Shown here one piece after another: positions 24,147-34,784 of a stretch of 64,000 nt of DNA. A program made the translations under genes and the position numbers. The notes under the pieces were generated by a model, which saw nothing but the letters and a program-made list of their open reading frames with translations, made no database searches and was not told the DNA's origin. The stretch is from Polychytrium aggregatum (lineage: Eukaryota; Chytridiomycota; Chytridiomycetes; Polychytriales). The stretch spans positions 1-64,000 of the forward strand of contig NW_026516278.1 in assembly GCF_025602895.1 (NCBI RefSeq). The letters are read 5' to 3'. The stretch's first letter is position 1. Every line of letters begins with the position of its first letter.

Positions 24147-25440
24147 TCACAGCACAATGCCATCCAGATCGGAAAACGACCTGGCCGCCAGGACCGGGTT
24201 CGAGGACTTTCTGTTCGGCCGCGGCGGGGTGCGGGCGCCCTTGGGAGGTGGGTTCTTGAAGAGCCGGTCTTCGTTCCCGACAACGCCGACCCGGACGTTC
24301 AAGTTGTGCAGCGCCGGAATGACCCCGTTGCCGAGGAGAACCTGCTCGAGGCTGTTGACGAGCACCTGCACGCCGGAAGTGAAGCCGACGCCGTCAAAGG
24401 CGCAATGGCCTCCGACCGAAGTGGCATCGGCCGTCAGCTGCTGGTTGATGACGCTGTCGCTGATGCCGACCTGTTGGGGGAGGGAGGAGGGAAGGCAGGT
24501 CAGGAACTAGAGACACAATGCCGGCCCATCGAGAGATTGATGCGTTTGTCCGTTGCGGCGTGTATACATACCGTCCGAGCCTGCTTCTCATAGGCCTTGA
24601 TGCAGTCCGGGATCGAGTTCTGCAGCTCAACGAGGTCGTTCTGGGTCGACTCCCAATGAACCCGGAAGGTCTGCAGGAACTGGCCCTGATCCGAGAAGGC
24701 CACCTGCGGGGGCATGCCGCCGCACAGCAGCAGCGCCCCGGCGTTCTTGAAGTTGACTCCAAACTGAGGCAGGAAGAACCCCGAGAGCAGAAGCGAGCCG
24801 CCAGAGACGCCGGTGAAGAAGACCCGCGACGAATCAAAGTTGATGTGCTTGGGCAGCTCCTGCTGGATGAACTGGTTGATGATGGCCGAGTGCAGCGGGC
24901 CGTCGGGCCGGGTAAGACCGCCGCCGCCGCCCCATCGTCGGTTGTTGTTCTGTTGCGGCGACTGGTTGTCAGCGCTTTGATCGGATTCATCGCCGACCCA
25001 GACACCCGCCGGGCGACAGCTGAACAGGCGGCACCGACCGATGCACTCTGCCTCCTCTGTCTCCTCTGGCTCCTCTGGTTCCTGCTTACCGGTGCGAGCA
25101 GAGCAACTCCGATAAGGTCACTCTGGCTTTGCTTGTTTGGGAACGTGAAGAAACCCGAGCCGCCGTCGCCGTGGAGGAACACATGCACGCCGAGCCGACC
25201 ACTGCCCGAAGACGGCGAGCCCTGGACAACGGCCTGGCTCGGAGCGTTGATGCGGAATCGCACCGAGACGTTGCCCAACGTCACGGAGTCGTCGATGAAA
25301 CGAAAGGCTGACGAGTTTGTGCCCTTGACGCTGTTCTTGCCCGAAGACGAGGCCGCTGCTGGCTTGGGAAGAGCCGAGGCCATCGAGCACAGACCAAGAA
25401 GAGCCATCAGGCCCAGCAGTGCAAACAGTCCGGTCCGCAT
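24147..25440 (-). CDS. Secreted alpha/beta-hydrolase (serine esterase type), 354 aa
   Basis: Three exons in phase: 25440-25090, 24961-24572 and 24470-24147. It opens with a signal peptide, MRTGLFALLGLMALLGLCSM, cleaved near ASA-LP. Then FRINAPSQAVV, the oxyanion-type HVFLHGDGGSGFF, a Gly-rich WGGGGGLTRPDG, and the nucleophile elbow FFTGVSGGSLLLSGFF (GxSxG). The cap or late region has GGMPPQVAFSDQGQF and GGHCAFDGVGFTSGVQ, which may supply the catalytic His region. Substrate unknown; such secreted esterases are common in chytrids. The first intron uses GTAAGC...GCTGACAACCAG, and choosing that acceptor restores SPQQNNNRRWGGGGG. A minus-strand TATATT at 25612-25618 lies about 175 bp upstream. Confidence 0.8.
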
Positions 25441-26203
25441 GGCTTGTTGGTTGCGGGATCAGGCAGGTGCTGGATAGGATGCGAAGCGATGGAAGATGCA
25501 ATGCGATGCGATGCAATGCGATGCGATGGGCGATACAACTGCCTCGGATGAACGGGGGGATGCTGAGCAGGGCAGGGCTCGCCAGAGCAGCACTGCCGGC
25601 CCGGCTGCGAGAATATATGCAAACCGCATCCCAGAGCAGGCCCAGGCACCTCCAGGCGCCTCCCCAGAGCCGGGGCAATGGCGCCGGCCCGTGGCCAAAT
25701 CCATGACGACGCGAACGCCAACGGCGGCGCCAGGCGCGCAGGGCGTTCGGCTGAGGAAATCGCGGTGGGTGGGCGCGATGGCCAGGGCTCGACAGAAGCA
25801 GGACACTCCTCTCCCGCTGGTCCTGACCATGGCATGGCCGTGATGGACGGGCGTGTTGGTATGGAGTCAATGCTGGGGAGGGCGGCCCGTCGCCTCGATT
25901 GGGCCGTCCTATACACACTCCGAGACCATCACCCCCATCTCCTATGCATTCAGCTTGACGGGCGCCTCTGTTTGCTCTGTGGATCGCAAAGCAGCGCAAG
26001 TGTAAGTAGCAGGCGGCATCGGCGGCAGACATCAAACTAGCTCCCCTGTTGGAGCCATGGACTTACTCGGCTCGGTCTGCAGGCCCTGTGAATAAACGCA
26101 CAAACATCAGTACGTCGCTGTCGTCCAGAGATTCGCCGCGGACTCTCGCCCAGTCTTCGGTATCTCGCTCCCATCCCTCATAGCCCACGCGCAACCAAGG
26201 GCC
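25441..26203. other. Hydrolase promoter and VPS60 3' region
   Basis: 763 bp with a GCGATGCAAT-type microsatellite at 25494-25530 and a TATATT box. It may include a last small VPS60 exon near 26090-26030 (see VPS60). No separate gene seen. Confidence 0.45.
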
Positions 26204-28037
26204 TTAGCTGTCAATCAGGGCATGGCCCAAACCTACTCCAGGCATAGTCGGCTCCTCCGTCGACACCGAGGGAAGCACAGGCTCTTCCTGCAAGTACGAC
26301 GGCACTTCCTCCTCTTCAAAGTTCAGCTCGTCTCCCAAAGCATCCAGCTCTAGAGGCGGTCGTCAGATCCACAGAAACACGTTAGGCGGTACGGCCGTCA
26401 GATCGTAGCTCAGGGATCTTTATGCTACAGTCCAGCGTACCTGCTTCCAGGTCATCCTCGTCGATGCCATCTGGCAGGTTGTACGAGCGGCCGATGGTCT
26501 CTTGGATATCGTTGGCCTGGTCCATCAGGTCTTCGAGTTCGTCTTGCATTCTCTACACCATCGCGCACAATGACAATACGGCAGAATTGTGCAAGGTAAC
26601 ATGCATGTAAGTTGTGGCAGCATCGGCATCCAGCTGTCGGTGCACTGTGAGCTCGGCATCCAGCTGTCGGTGCACTGTGAGCTCGGCATCCAGCTGTCGG
26701 TGCACTGTGAGCTCGGCAGTTGCCCCACCTCGATTTGATTGATGTTGATCTTTTTGTACTGCTGTTTCAACTCCTTGTTTGCGCTCTTCATGCCATCGAC
26801 AATGACCATGGTGTTTTTGAGGTTTTCGGTGGTCATACTCGCTGGAAACAGTTGGTCCCGCCCAGCCAGCCAGCCACTCGATAAGTCAGCCAAGCGAAAC
26901 CGGAATACCGCTGCCGGATCGGCCCAATGCTGCGGCACAAGCAGGACAACTGGCAATGCACAAGCCAGTCTCGCGACCAGAGGTATGGAATTGACTGGAT
27001 GGTGGCTAGGCCAGACGACACCAACGGGCTGCTGGGTATGCATACCTTGCTCCATGTTGAAGGATTGCTGCATCATCTGATCCCGCTGTCCTTCGTACCT
27101 GGTGGAAATCAGGCTCGGTGTTCAGACGAAAGCATCGGGCAATCCGAGACAGGCGATATGGGGCCGCATCATCTCGCTGGCGCTACCGTGAGCGTCGCTG
27201 GTATTGCTCCATATCCGCCGGTCCCCTCCCAGGCGGCATATCTTCACGACCATCGTCTGGTATCCACTGACTCACATTTTCTTTTGCTTGAGGACACGGA
27301 GAGCCTTCTCCTTGACGACATTCTATGACAGACCCATACGGAAGGAAGGGGGGGTCGATAAAGGGTCAGCCACTCTGTCTGCACCAAGGCCGATGCCAAA
27401 ATACTGCGACGGCCGTCATTGATTCCGCGCGGCCCATCGATGGTGCATCATGCAATCCAGGGCCATCGGTGACCAAAAAGAGAGAAAGGACAATGCAAGA
27501 TGGAGGGAGGGGGTGCAATCGGCTGCGGTGGGTGAGATAAGGCCGACTCACCTTGGCAGGCCCGTCCCGCATCTTGTTCATCTGCTCTCGGTATTTCATG
27601 AGCTCGGCGTCCAGCTTCTTGATCTTGCTATCGATCGAATCTACCCGGCCGTCAGTCTGGTGAAACGAGCAGCAGAAGGATGAGCGAGAAGGCGGAGATG
27701 AGTCGCTCGGTCTTGGCCAACTCGAGTGTCCTGGCGATCGCCAGCCCTCCGTCGCAATGGGAAAACCAAGCCGAGTTTACGAGTGCAGCATGGGTGAAGG
27801 TGCGCCAGTAACACCGCAGACCGAGTAATGTCGAGCAACGAAGAGATAGCCGGGCAGGCAGATAGACAGACAGACAGATAGATGCATCGACAGGCAAGTG
27901 GCAAGTGGCGAGTGGCAAAGTCCCTTCGCAGAGGATATGCAATCGACTGCTCAAGACGGGGCACGCACAGCTTTGATTGCATCGGCCAGGGTGGCCTTGG
28001 GAGGCTTGGGCTTGGATGTGCCAAAGATGCGGTTCAT
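26204..28037 (-). CDS. VPS60: ESCRT-III subunit Vps60/CHMP5
   Basis: Exons: 28037 to about 27969, 27640-27552, 27322-27276, 27098-27046, 26841-26729, 26552-26441 and 26349-26204. Landmarks in order: [118 protein letters not shown], the MIM-like [17 protein letters not shown], and a tail ending [13 protein letters not shown]. It forms late ESCRT-III filaments, binds Vta1 to control Vps4, and acts in multivesicular body sorting. The usual DSR-type residues between exons 1 and 2 are missing, so a further micro-exon may lie in 27960-27645. A GTAGGT donor at the end allows an alternative last exon ending near 26030. Confidence 0.9.
26625..26717. repeat. 30-bp minisatellite in a VPS60 intron
   Basis: Three identical copies of a 30-bp unit containing CATCCAGCTGTCGGTGCACT. 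They lie wholly inside the VPS60 intron 26728-26553. Confidence 0.92.
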
Positions 28038-28572
28038 TCTGGGGGCGCACAATCGGGGAGCGAATACAGCCGCTCTGGGGGTGGGGTGGGGTCGATTTCG
28101 ATGTTGTTGACGGACGAGGAGCAGCTCGGGGTGCCGGCGGGCAAGCGATGCGAGGGAAAAGTCCGATGGCAGGCGGGCCCACGTGAGGGCCAGGGCCGGC
28201 AAAGCCAGGACGGAAACGCCAAGGAAACGAGCCCAAGACCAAGGTCCGTGCCCCACACAGGCTTGCATCGAGCCGGCCGAGACCCCTGCCACGTTTCTCT
28301 TCTGCGAGCGAGCCCGTTGCACTTCGGACAGAGGCGGATGATCTTTGTTGCGTTTTTATGACCAGTAAAGGAGGGTAAATGGGGGGGGGAAGGGTGAGGG
28401 GCAGCAACACCGAAACGCCCAACAGGAGCGGGAATCAATCGCAAGGGCAAAGCAGAATGCAGGATGGCACGGAGGGAATACAAAGATGTGCAGACGGAAG
28501 GAAGAGGGCGACAGAGACCGGGGACAATTTTCCAACAAACGCAGCCGTTCACAGCGCGGGGTCCGGATCGAT
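28038..28572. other. VPS60 promoter / LIM gene 3' end
   Basis: 535 bp; G-rich runs near 28075-28095 and 28380. No gene supported. Confidence 0.4.
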
Positions 28573-30733
28573 TCACTGGGCAGCCTCGATCGTCTTGGTG
28601 AGCGTGTTCTGGAGCTGGGCGATGAGATTATCCTTATCCTTGAGCTCCTCCTCCAGTCTCTTGATTTTCTCCTCAGCAACCTGTTGCAGAGGAACGGATG
28701 AGTGAGTACCGCACGCTGTCCGGCGCCAGGAATCGTTGGAGCGAGGGAACAGAGTGCCCTCGCAGCCACACACCACGGACCAACCATGTGTATCAGCACC
28801 AGTAATGCCACGCACGGTATAATGCGACAGCCAGCTCGAGACCGTACCTGCAATTTGGATCGCTCCTCATCCAGCTCCTGGGCCAGCTCGTCGATTTCCT
28901 CCGTCTTCATCTGCGCATTGACAAACCGCACGGTTCTGTAATCAGCCACAAGGGAGGGCAACCTACGCAACTACCTGGACAGTGGCAGAGCCGATAGGAG
29001 CAGGCAGTCAGATGTCCAGGCGCGCTTACCTTCAGGAGGCTCTGAGTCGCCAGGCTCAACGGCTCAGCAGCAGCCGGCTCTGCAACAGTGAGCGACTCGA
29101 GCTTGGCAATCATGGCAGCTGTGGGCGAGTCAGCCGAGGCTTGAGGCAGCGGAATGCTCTCTTCGATTGGGACGACTGGAGACTCCTTGGCCGACACAGG
29201 GATAGGACTCTCGGGCTCGTCCTTGGTGAAAGCAGCCATCCGGTCTGCGATTGTGCCGCTCTTGGGCGGCGTGACCGACACAAACTTGCGGTTGGCCTCG
29301 GAGGGAGGGGAGTTTTCGACATCGGAGGCCTGCGATGATGATGGAGGCAGCGATCGAATGAGAATGGTGGTGAGCAAAGTGCAGCCCGGCCCCTTATGTC
29401 GAGCAGGGTCGGCCCGGGTGCTGTTCTCACGTTTTGAGAGGCCTTGGCTTCGGCAGCCTTGAATCCTTCGCTGTAGTTGCCCTTGAGAGCAAAGAGTTGC
29501 TGCTCAGAGAGAATGTGCAACAAGAGTCAGATTGTCGCCGGAAGCATCAGGATAACTGCCGCCGATACCAAGTGTGCGGATTCCTTCATCAGCGCTACGC
29601 CGTGAGTCCAGCACGTCTCGCCAAGGCTGTGCATGGTTCAACACAAAGCACATTGCCGAGCAATAGATGCCACAGCGGCTGCGGCCATCGTTGCATGCAG
29701 CTTCAAGACAGCACCACACCCAGATTCACCTTGAAATGGGGCTTGCAGTAGAAGACGCCTGAGACCATCCAGTCGGTACAGTCAGTGCAATCGGTGCAAT
29801 CGGCACCAGCCAAGGCGTTGAAAAATCCAAGTCAGATCACGGCAATGGCTGGTCCTCCCTGGTCGCGGCCGGACCGCCTTTGGACGAGTGGCATGACTCT
29901 GAAATAGATGCATCTCGGAGACTGCTTGGATCGAAACCATTGCTGCACGCCTCTGTGGATACATTACCATTGACAGCAGCGTAGTTTCCGAGCTGGAGAT
30001 GCCCCGATCAACGTTCATCCGAGTGATTTTGGTCATGTGGAGAAAAGGAGTCATGAGTCGATATGGATATGCGTATAGATATGCGTATAGATATGCGTAT
30101 AGATATGCGTATAGATATGCGTATAGATATGTGTATGGACATGTGTATGGATATGTGTGCGGATATGCGATTCATCGGCGGACGACCATGTGTATGGATT
30201 TGCATCAAGCGGGCGAGGTATAGGCGATGGCCTTTGCCTCCTTCTCCCACGCGGCAAGACCAGCCAAGTCCATTCGGTGAAGAGGATGCCCAGCAGACAG
30301 GGTCCTCGACTGTGGTATGACTGGCAGACTCAGAGAAGGGCTCTCATCGCCCCATTGGTAAAGCTGCACTCAATTCTATCGCAGCCGAACCAGACAGTGG
30401 CTACGCACGTACCGACAGAACTTTGTTGCAGTGGCCGCAGCGGAGACACGTTTTGTGGAAGAGCTGGAGTAGACACAGGAGACGGATCCAAGAAGTGAGT
30501 GGGGCTTTCGAATGGCGAGAGCCATGTGCTCGCCTGGGGGGAATATCTTCTTCCGAGCGCGCGGTCCATTTGCTCTGATGTTCGTGGCGGTGGGGAGGGG
30601 AGCGTCGAGACTGGAGGCCAATGTGGGCAAGTTGCAGTAGCCGCTGTCGATGTGCTTTTACCTTATCGTCGGCCGCAATCTTGTCCATAGGATAGACGGT
30701 CTTTTGGCAGATGCTGCAGATATCCTTCTTGGT
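28573..30733 (-). CDS. Single-LIM-domain protein with C-terminal coiled coil (5' exon not placed)
   Basis: Eight exons: 30733-30662, 30463-30413, 29992-29968, 29758-29730, 29499-29431, 29329-29030, 28910-28848 and 28680-28573, all in phase. They build one LIM domain: ICSICQKTVYPMDKIAADDK|LFHKTCLRCGHCNKVLS|LGNYAAVNG|VFYCKPHFK|QLFALKGNYSEGF (read as separate exons). The order of Cys, His and zinc ligands is complete. The CxxC...GNYxEGF ending is that of EPLIN/CRP-type LIM proteins, which bind actin. A 100-residue Ser/Pro-rich linker (FVSVTPPKSGTIADRMAAF) leads to a coiled coil (KIKRLEEELKDKDNLIAQLQ) at the end. The start must lie upstream; an exon at about 30906-30850 opening MRCPPLPAAASS is one candidate. 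Confidence 0.82.
30060..30140. repeat. 12-bp minisatellite in a LIM-gene intron
   Basis: About six copies of ATATGCGTATAG, then diverged ATGTGTATGG units. It sits inside the intron 30412-29993. Confidence 0.88.
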
Positions 30734-31468
30734 CTGGGGGGGGGGATCGCGGATATGAGGACGAAGGATGAGGTTTGCGTGACGGTTAGACTCTCTGGCA
30801 TCCCCTCGGAAAAAGCACAGACAAGTGCTCTCGTGCAGAACGAGTGAGTAACGTGCTCGAGCTTGGAAATAGAGCTCGCTGCTGCTGGGAGGGGTGGGCA
30901 TCTCATCACGCGCTGGTACTGAAATCCACAGCCGGATCCAAGCTGCCCCATGGTGTGTGGGCAGAGCCGATGGAGGGCACCGTCGATTTCCCGGAATAAC
31001 GGATGATATGCGACAATCCTCAACCACACACGTCGTTGCAAGGGTCGGAAGCCCTCCCCGCACAGAGGGGGGGCGAATCTTGATGACCCCGTCATCATCT
31101 CCTCTGCTCCGCCATCGATTCGCTCGATGCAAGGTCGAAGCAGACGGTGTTCAAGATATCGGATGCACCAACCTCCATTGTTGCTCGATTCAAAGACGCT
31201 TGATTTCTGGGTCGGAAGAGCGGGGTCGATGGATAGGCTGGGGCCTTGCTGGGGAGCGAGCAGATGGCAGGGAGGGGAGCCGGAAGTGAACGATCGAAGC
31301 AAACAGCCGCGCGAGGAGAGAAGCGGCGAGGCGGGCAGGCGAGCGACGCCAAAAACGGCAGGCGACGGCGGTCACGTGTGCATTGCCACCGGGTGGCGGT
31401 GGTGGCGGTGGTGGCGAGGCGTGGGGGCGGGTCGAGCAAGACCAGATTGTACATTGCATTCAGGGGGG

Positions 31469-31707
31469 AAATGGGACACCTGCCCACAACCCATTTGTCA
31501 GCGTAGTATGTGATGTGCCTGCGTCAAGCAAAGCCATAAGAAATAGAGCAGATCACTTTGGCAGCCTCCGAGTGAAGACCACCGGTCGCAGTGCAGCGAT
31601 GCGGAAATCGAGGGTGCTGTGCTTGGCCATGATTGCGATGAGTGGGTGGGTGTATTCAGGTCACAGAAAATAACCCTGTCATGGCTCAAAACGGGATGTC
31701 CCATTTC
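31469..31707 (+). mobile_element. Short inverted-repeat element, copy 3 (MITE-like)
   Basis: 239 bp bounded by AAATGGGACA and its inverse TGTCCCATTT. Nearly colinear with copy 1 in the opposite orientation, differing mostly by point changes. Outside the right end, TATTGGAAACGCTGTATG also matches the flank of copy 1, so the unit may extend about 20 bp further. Confidence 0.75.
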
Positions 31708-31774
31708 ATATTGGAAACGCTGTATGAAAACGGCGACCTCATTTTGAAGAGACACCTTCACACACACGGACGGC

Positions 31775-31852
31775 TTGCTGCTTGCATGGCTTGCATGGCT
31801 TGCATGGCTTGCATGGCTTGCATGGCTTGCATGGCTTGCATGGCTTGCGTGG
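31775..31852. repeat. 10-bp minisatellite
   Basis: Seven to eight copies of GCATGGCTTG, just past element copy 3 and upstream of the Pro/Ser-rich gene's 3' end. Confidence 0.9.
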
Positions 31853-32228
31853 ATACGATCCGACGACGCCGTGTCTGTCCGAATGAGACGATGTGCCCCA
31901 TCGCTTATTCAGCACCCCGCATCCTCCGTCCAGAAGAAACGTTGTCGTTTAGTGAGAGCTGTAGAGGAGGTGTATTCCGGATCTCTCGAAAGCAGACAGA
32001 ACAAAGAGTGGATTGGAGGAGGGATCAGACAGAGTGCTATAGTTATAGAGCCCGCAGGCTTCGGCTTCACACGGGGAAGGGTGAATGAGCAAAACTACAG
32101 GGATATCAAATAAATAGACACACGCAATGAAATCAGGAGCGTACGGCAAGCCATCAACATTCTCTCCTTGGCGACAGGAACGTCCTTGCCGTCCATGAGA
32201 GAGATCAAGCAGGCTTGTTCGCTGATGA

Positions 32229-34784
32229 TCACGGTTCGATCGAGTCAACCCATCTCTGGATGGCTTGCTCTTTTTCGTACTCCATGTACTTGATCTGATA
32301 GCCGAGTGCTTCGTAGTGCTTTGCGTCAAAGGGCTGGTCGGAATACTCAAACTCGATGGGCTGTGCGGTGGCGAGAGCAGAGGACGAGTGCTCCGCATGG
32401 ATAAGCGAGGCAACAGGTGTCGATTGGTTGCTCGAGACAGGGAGCGAGTTGGTGCGCGAGGGGATGAGCACATTTGAGGCGAACGGCAGGGGCTTGCGGA
32501 GCTTGTTGTGGGGATGAATATAGTTCGAGGGAGAGGCGTGACTGAGCATATGACTCTGACTGGGGCCGGGGCTGGAGTTATGGCCTTGAGTCGGGGCGTG
32601 GCTCTTGGAGGGGCGGAGAGGGGTCAGGAGTGGCCCCAGGCTGACATTGACTTGGGCGACAGGAGACGATGCAATCGGGGGCTGGACTTGCGGCGATGCA
32701 GTTGAAGACAGGGTGATGGCGGGCGATGAGGTTGTGCCACCAGCGGTACACTCGAGGGAGGCCTTGGCGGCGAGGATGTGCGGGGCATCAGGATGCAACT
32801 TGACTGGAGATGTGAGCGAGTTGTGCGTTGGCGATCCAGGGGTGAGGAGGTGGTTGAAGAACTCTTCTGCCGATGGGGACAGGTCCGAGTGGGAGTCAGG
32901 GTCGCGATAGTGGATCTCATCGATGACCGGGTAGGCTGCTGCTCCGCGAGGCTGAGACTGAGGCTGAGGGTGAGGCTGAGGCTGAGGGTGAGAGCTCTGG
33001 CTCTTTGGGGCGTCATGGCTCGAGGTGGACAGGGACGGTGGCGTGGGTTTGGGGTCGCTCGACTGTGCTGGGTGGTCAGCCTCGATCGTGCCCAGGATCA
33101 CAACAGGAGATCCGCCAAGGACGTTGACTTTTGTCGTCGGACTCGGAGGCTCAGGAGCGGCTACGGGGCCAGCCGAGGAAGCATGGTGATCCGACACGGA
33201 CTCGGCGTAGTCTCCAGAGTTGATGACGGTCAGCGAGAAAGGGCGAGCAGCGGCGTTCGTCCGAGTTGACTCGATCTTGCGGACCAGCTCTTGGGCGGCA
33301 AGTGAGGTCGACTCGCCGCGTACAAGTGGAAACGGAGAGCGGACAGGAGATGTCAACGAGGCCGGGCCGCGGGGGCCAGCGGAAGTGATGACCAGACTCG
33401 GTGGAATCGGAACTGTCCGCTTCGGAGGGGCAGACGGGATCGAGTGGAGCTGGGTGGGCTCGGACGGGGCAGGTGTAGACAGGTGTTGTGTGGAGGAGGG
33501 GAGGGGCGGTTGGGGCTGGGCGGCTTCTGGATGCGGTTGCTGTTGAGACACAGAGGGCGAAACTAGGGGCGATGACCAGTCTCGAGACAAAGTATGAGGC
33601 TCTGACGGGGCGTCTCCAAGTTTTGGCGATGCATCTGACGACGACGACCACACACCAAACTCGTTCTCGGCAGGCGCAGGGGCTTGGTTGGCGAGCCTCA
33701 GCGGAGCCGGAGGCGGAAAGTCTGGTGGCTTGGGGATCGTGAAAGACTCTGCGGCCGGGCTCCAGGGCTGTGTCAGACCTTGGGCTTGCGAGTCACGACG
33801 CAGGGGAATCTGTATTCGGGCTGATGGAGATGCTGGCCGGAAAGCATGGGGTCCGGGGTGCAGCGAGGCCAAAGTTGCAGAATGGCCAGAACTTGGATTC
33901 GGGATCGGGATCGGGGACGCATACATGGCCGAGTTGGTGCGAGGCGGAAAGCGCAGGGCTGCAGCTGCAGCAGAGATTGCGGGTGCAGGTGTAGGCAGAG
34001 GTGCCAGAGACTGGGGCGGGAAACCGCGAGGCGACAGCGGGGTGGATACTTCGACGGGTGACAGCGGTGAGTCGGCAGGAGCGAGGGAAATGGAAGGTGA
34101 GGTGAGAACCAGCCCCGGGCGGCTCTGGGTGCGCGGGGGCACTGCCGTTTGCAGATTGGCGAGGCTGTTGGCTCGTGGCGGAGGAGCAGACGTATCGATG
34201 ACTCGTGACAGGCTGGGAAGAGCGGGGTGGTGTGAGATGTGATCGAGAGTGTGAACGGACGGAGTGGCTGGAAGTTGCTGCTGAGCACGAACTTCAGTCA
34301 CGTCGTTGCCATCGAGGAGCTCGGGCAAAAGCATATCCAGCTGATGAAAGAGCTCAGCGATGGTCTTTTCCTTCTTGTCGGATGCATGGGGAATGGCGGA
34401 GTTGGCGGACTTTGGAGTTGGAGGTAACATCGTCGACGGTACAGAAGGCGTGGTCGAGATCCGAGCAGATTCGGGTCGGGCAAGCTCCGAGTCCTTCCGG
34501 GGAGGGAACTGAGGCGGCGGAGCGTATGGCGGCAGAGTGTCGTGGTGGGCTGTGTCTGGGTGGCTGGGTGTCTTGGCAATCGGCTTTGATGGCAGAGCCT
34601 TTTTGGAGTCGACACCACCGGCCGGCACAGGGATGGTGGCCGCCATGCTGGCGGTGCGAGGTGCGAATCCGGTTGATGTGGGGGTGATATGTCCAACGTT
34701 GTTGTCTGAGAGGGCAGTCTGGATGACCTTGGCCAGCAGGAGCTGGACCTGGTCGGATGGTGGGTGCTCGTTTAACGAATCCAT
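32229..34784 (-). CDS. Long Pro/Ser-rich intrinsically disordered protein, 851 aa
   Basis: A single open frame with no recognised domain. The start MDSLNEHPPSDQVQLLLAKV was chosen because a short amphipathic helix begins there; the frame stays open further upstream without good coding text. Most of the protein is Pro, Ser, Thr and Ala with many SP/TP sites (LTSPSISLAPADSPLSPVEV), which suggests phosphoregulation. There is a short helical patch near residue 140 (TIAELFHQLDMLLPELLDG). The C-terminal 50 residues are charged and helical (QPFDAKHYEALGYQIKYMEY, then EKEQAIQRWVDSIEP) and look like the conserved anchor. A PQ/PH repeat (QPQPHPQPQSQP) lies near residue 610. Function unknown. Confidence 0.65.
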   Translation of the reverse strand: MDSLNEHPPSDQVQLLLAKVIQTALSDNNVGHITPTSTGFAPRTASMAATIPVPAGGVDSKKALPSKPIAKTPSHPDTAHHDTLPPYAPPPQFPPRKDSELARPESARISTTPSVPSTMLPPTPKSANSAIPHASDKKEKTIAELFHQLDMLLPELLDGNDVTEVRAQQQLPATPSVHTLDHISHHPALPSLSRVIDTSAPPPRANSLANLQTAVPPRTQSRPGLVLTSPSISLAPADSPLSPVEVSTPLSPRGFPPQSLAPLPTPAPAISAAAAALRFPPRTNSAMYASPIPIPNPSSGHSATLASLHPGPHAFRPASPSARIQIPLRRDSQAQGLTQPWSPAAESFTIPKPPDFPPPAPLRLANQAPAPAENEFGVWSSSSDASPKLGDAPSEPHTLSRDWSSPLVSPSVSQQQPHPEAAQPQPPLPSSTQHLSTPAPSEPTQLHSIPSAPPKRTVPIPPSLVITSAGPRGPASLTSPVRSPFPLVRGESTSLAAQELVRKIESTRTNAAARPFSLTVINSGDYAESVSDHHASSAGPVAAPEPPSPTTKVNVLGGSPVVILGTIEADHPAQSSDPKPTPPSLSTSSHDAPKSQSSHPQPQPHPQPQSQPRGAAAYPVIDEIHYRDPDSHSDLSPSAEEFFNHLLTPGSPTHNSLTSPVKLHPDAPHILAAKASLECTAGGTTSSPAITLSSTASPQVQPPIASSPVAQVNVSLGPLLTPLRPSKSHAPTQGHNSSPGPSQSHMLSHASPSNYIHPHNKLRKPLPFASNVLIPSRTNSLPVSSNQSTPVASLIHAEHSSSALATAQPIEFEYSDQPFDAKHYEALGYQIKYMEYEKEQAIQRWVDSIEP

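Larger units (their letters stand above)
30734..32228. other. LIM 5' region, repeat element and spacer
   Basis: Contains the unplaced LIM first exon and promoter (30734-31200), a GGT/GGC-rich tract (31385-31425), element copy 3 (31469-31707), a 10-bp minisatellite (31775-31852) and the 3' flank of the Pro/Ser-rich gene. No other gene is supported. Confidence 0.45.

Noticed and set aside
23320-24510. Plus-strand frame of 396 codons
   Set aside because: Antisense to GH47 exon 1 and the hydrolase's last exon; includes a poly-Asp microsatellite and no motif.
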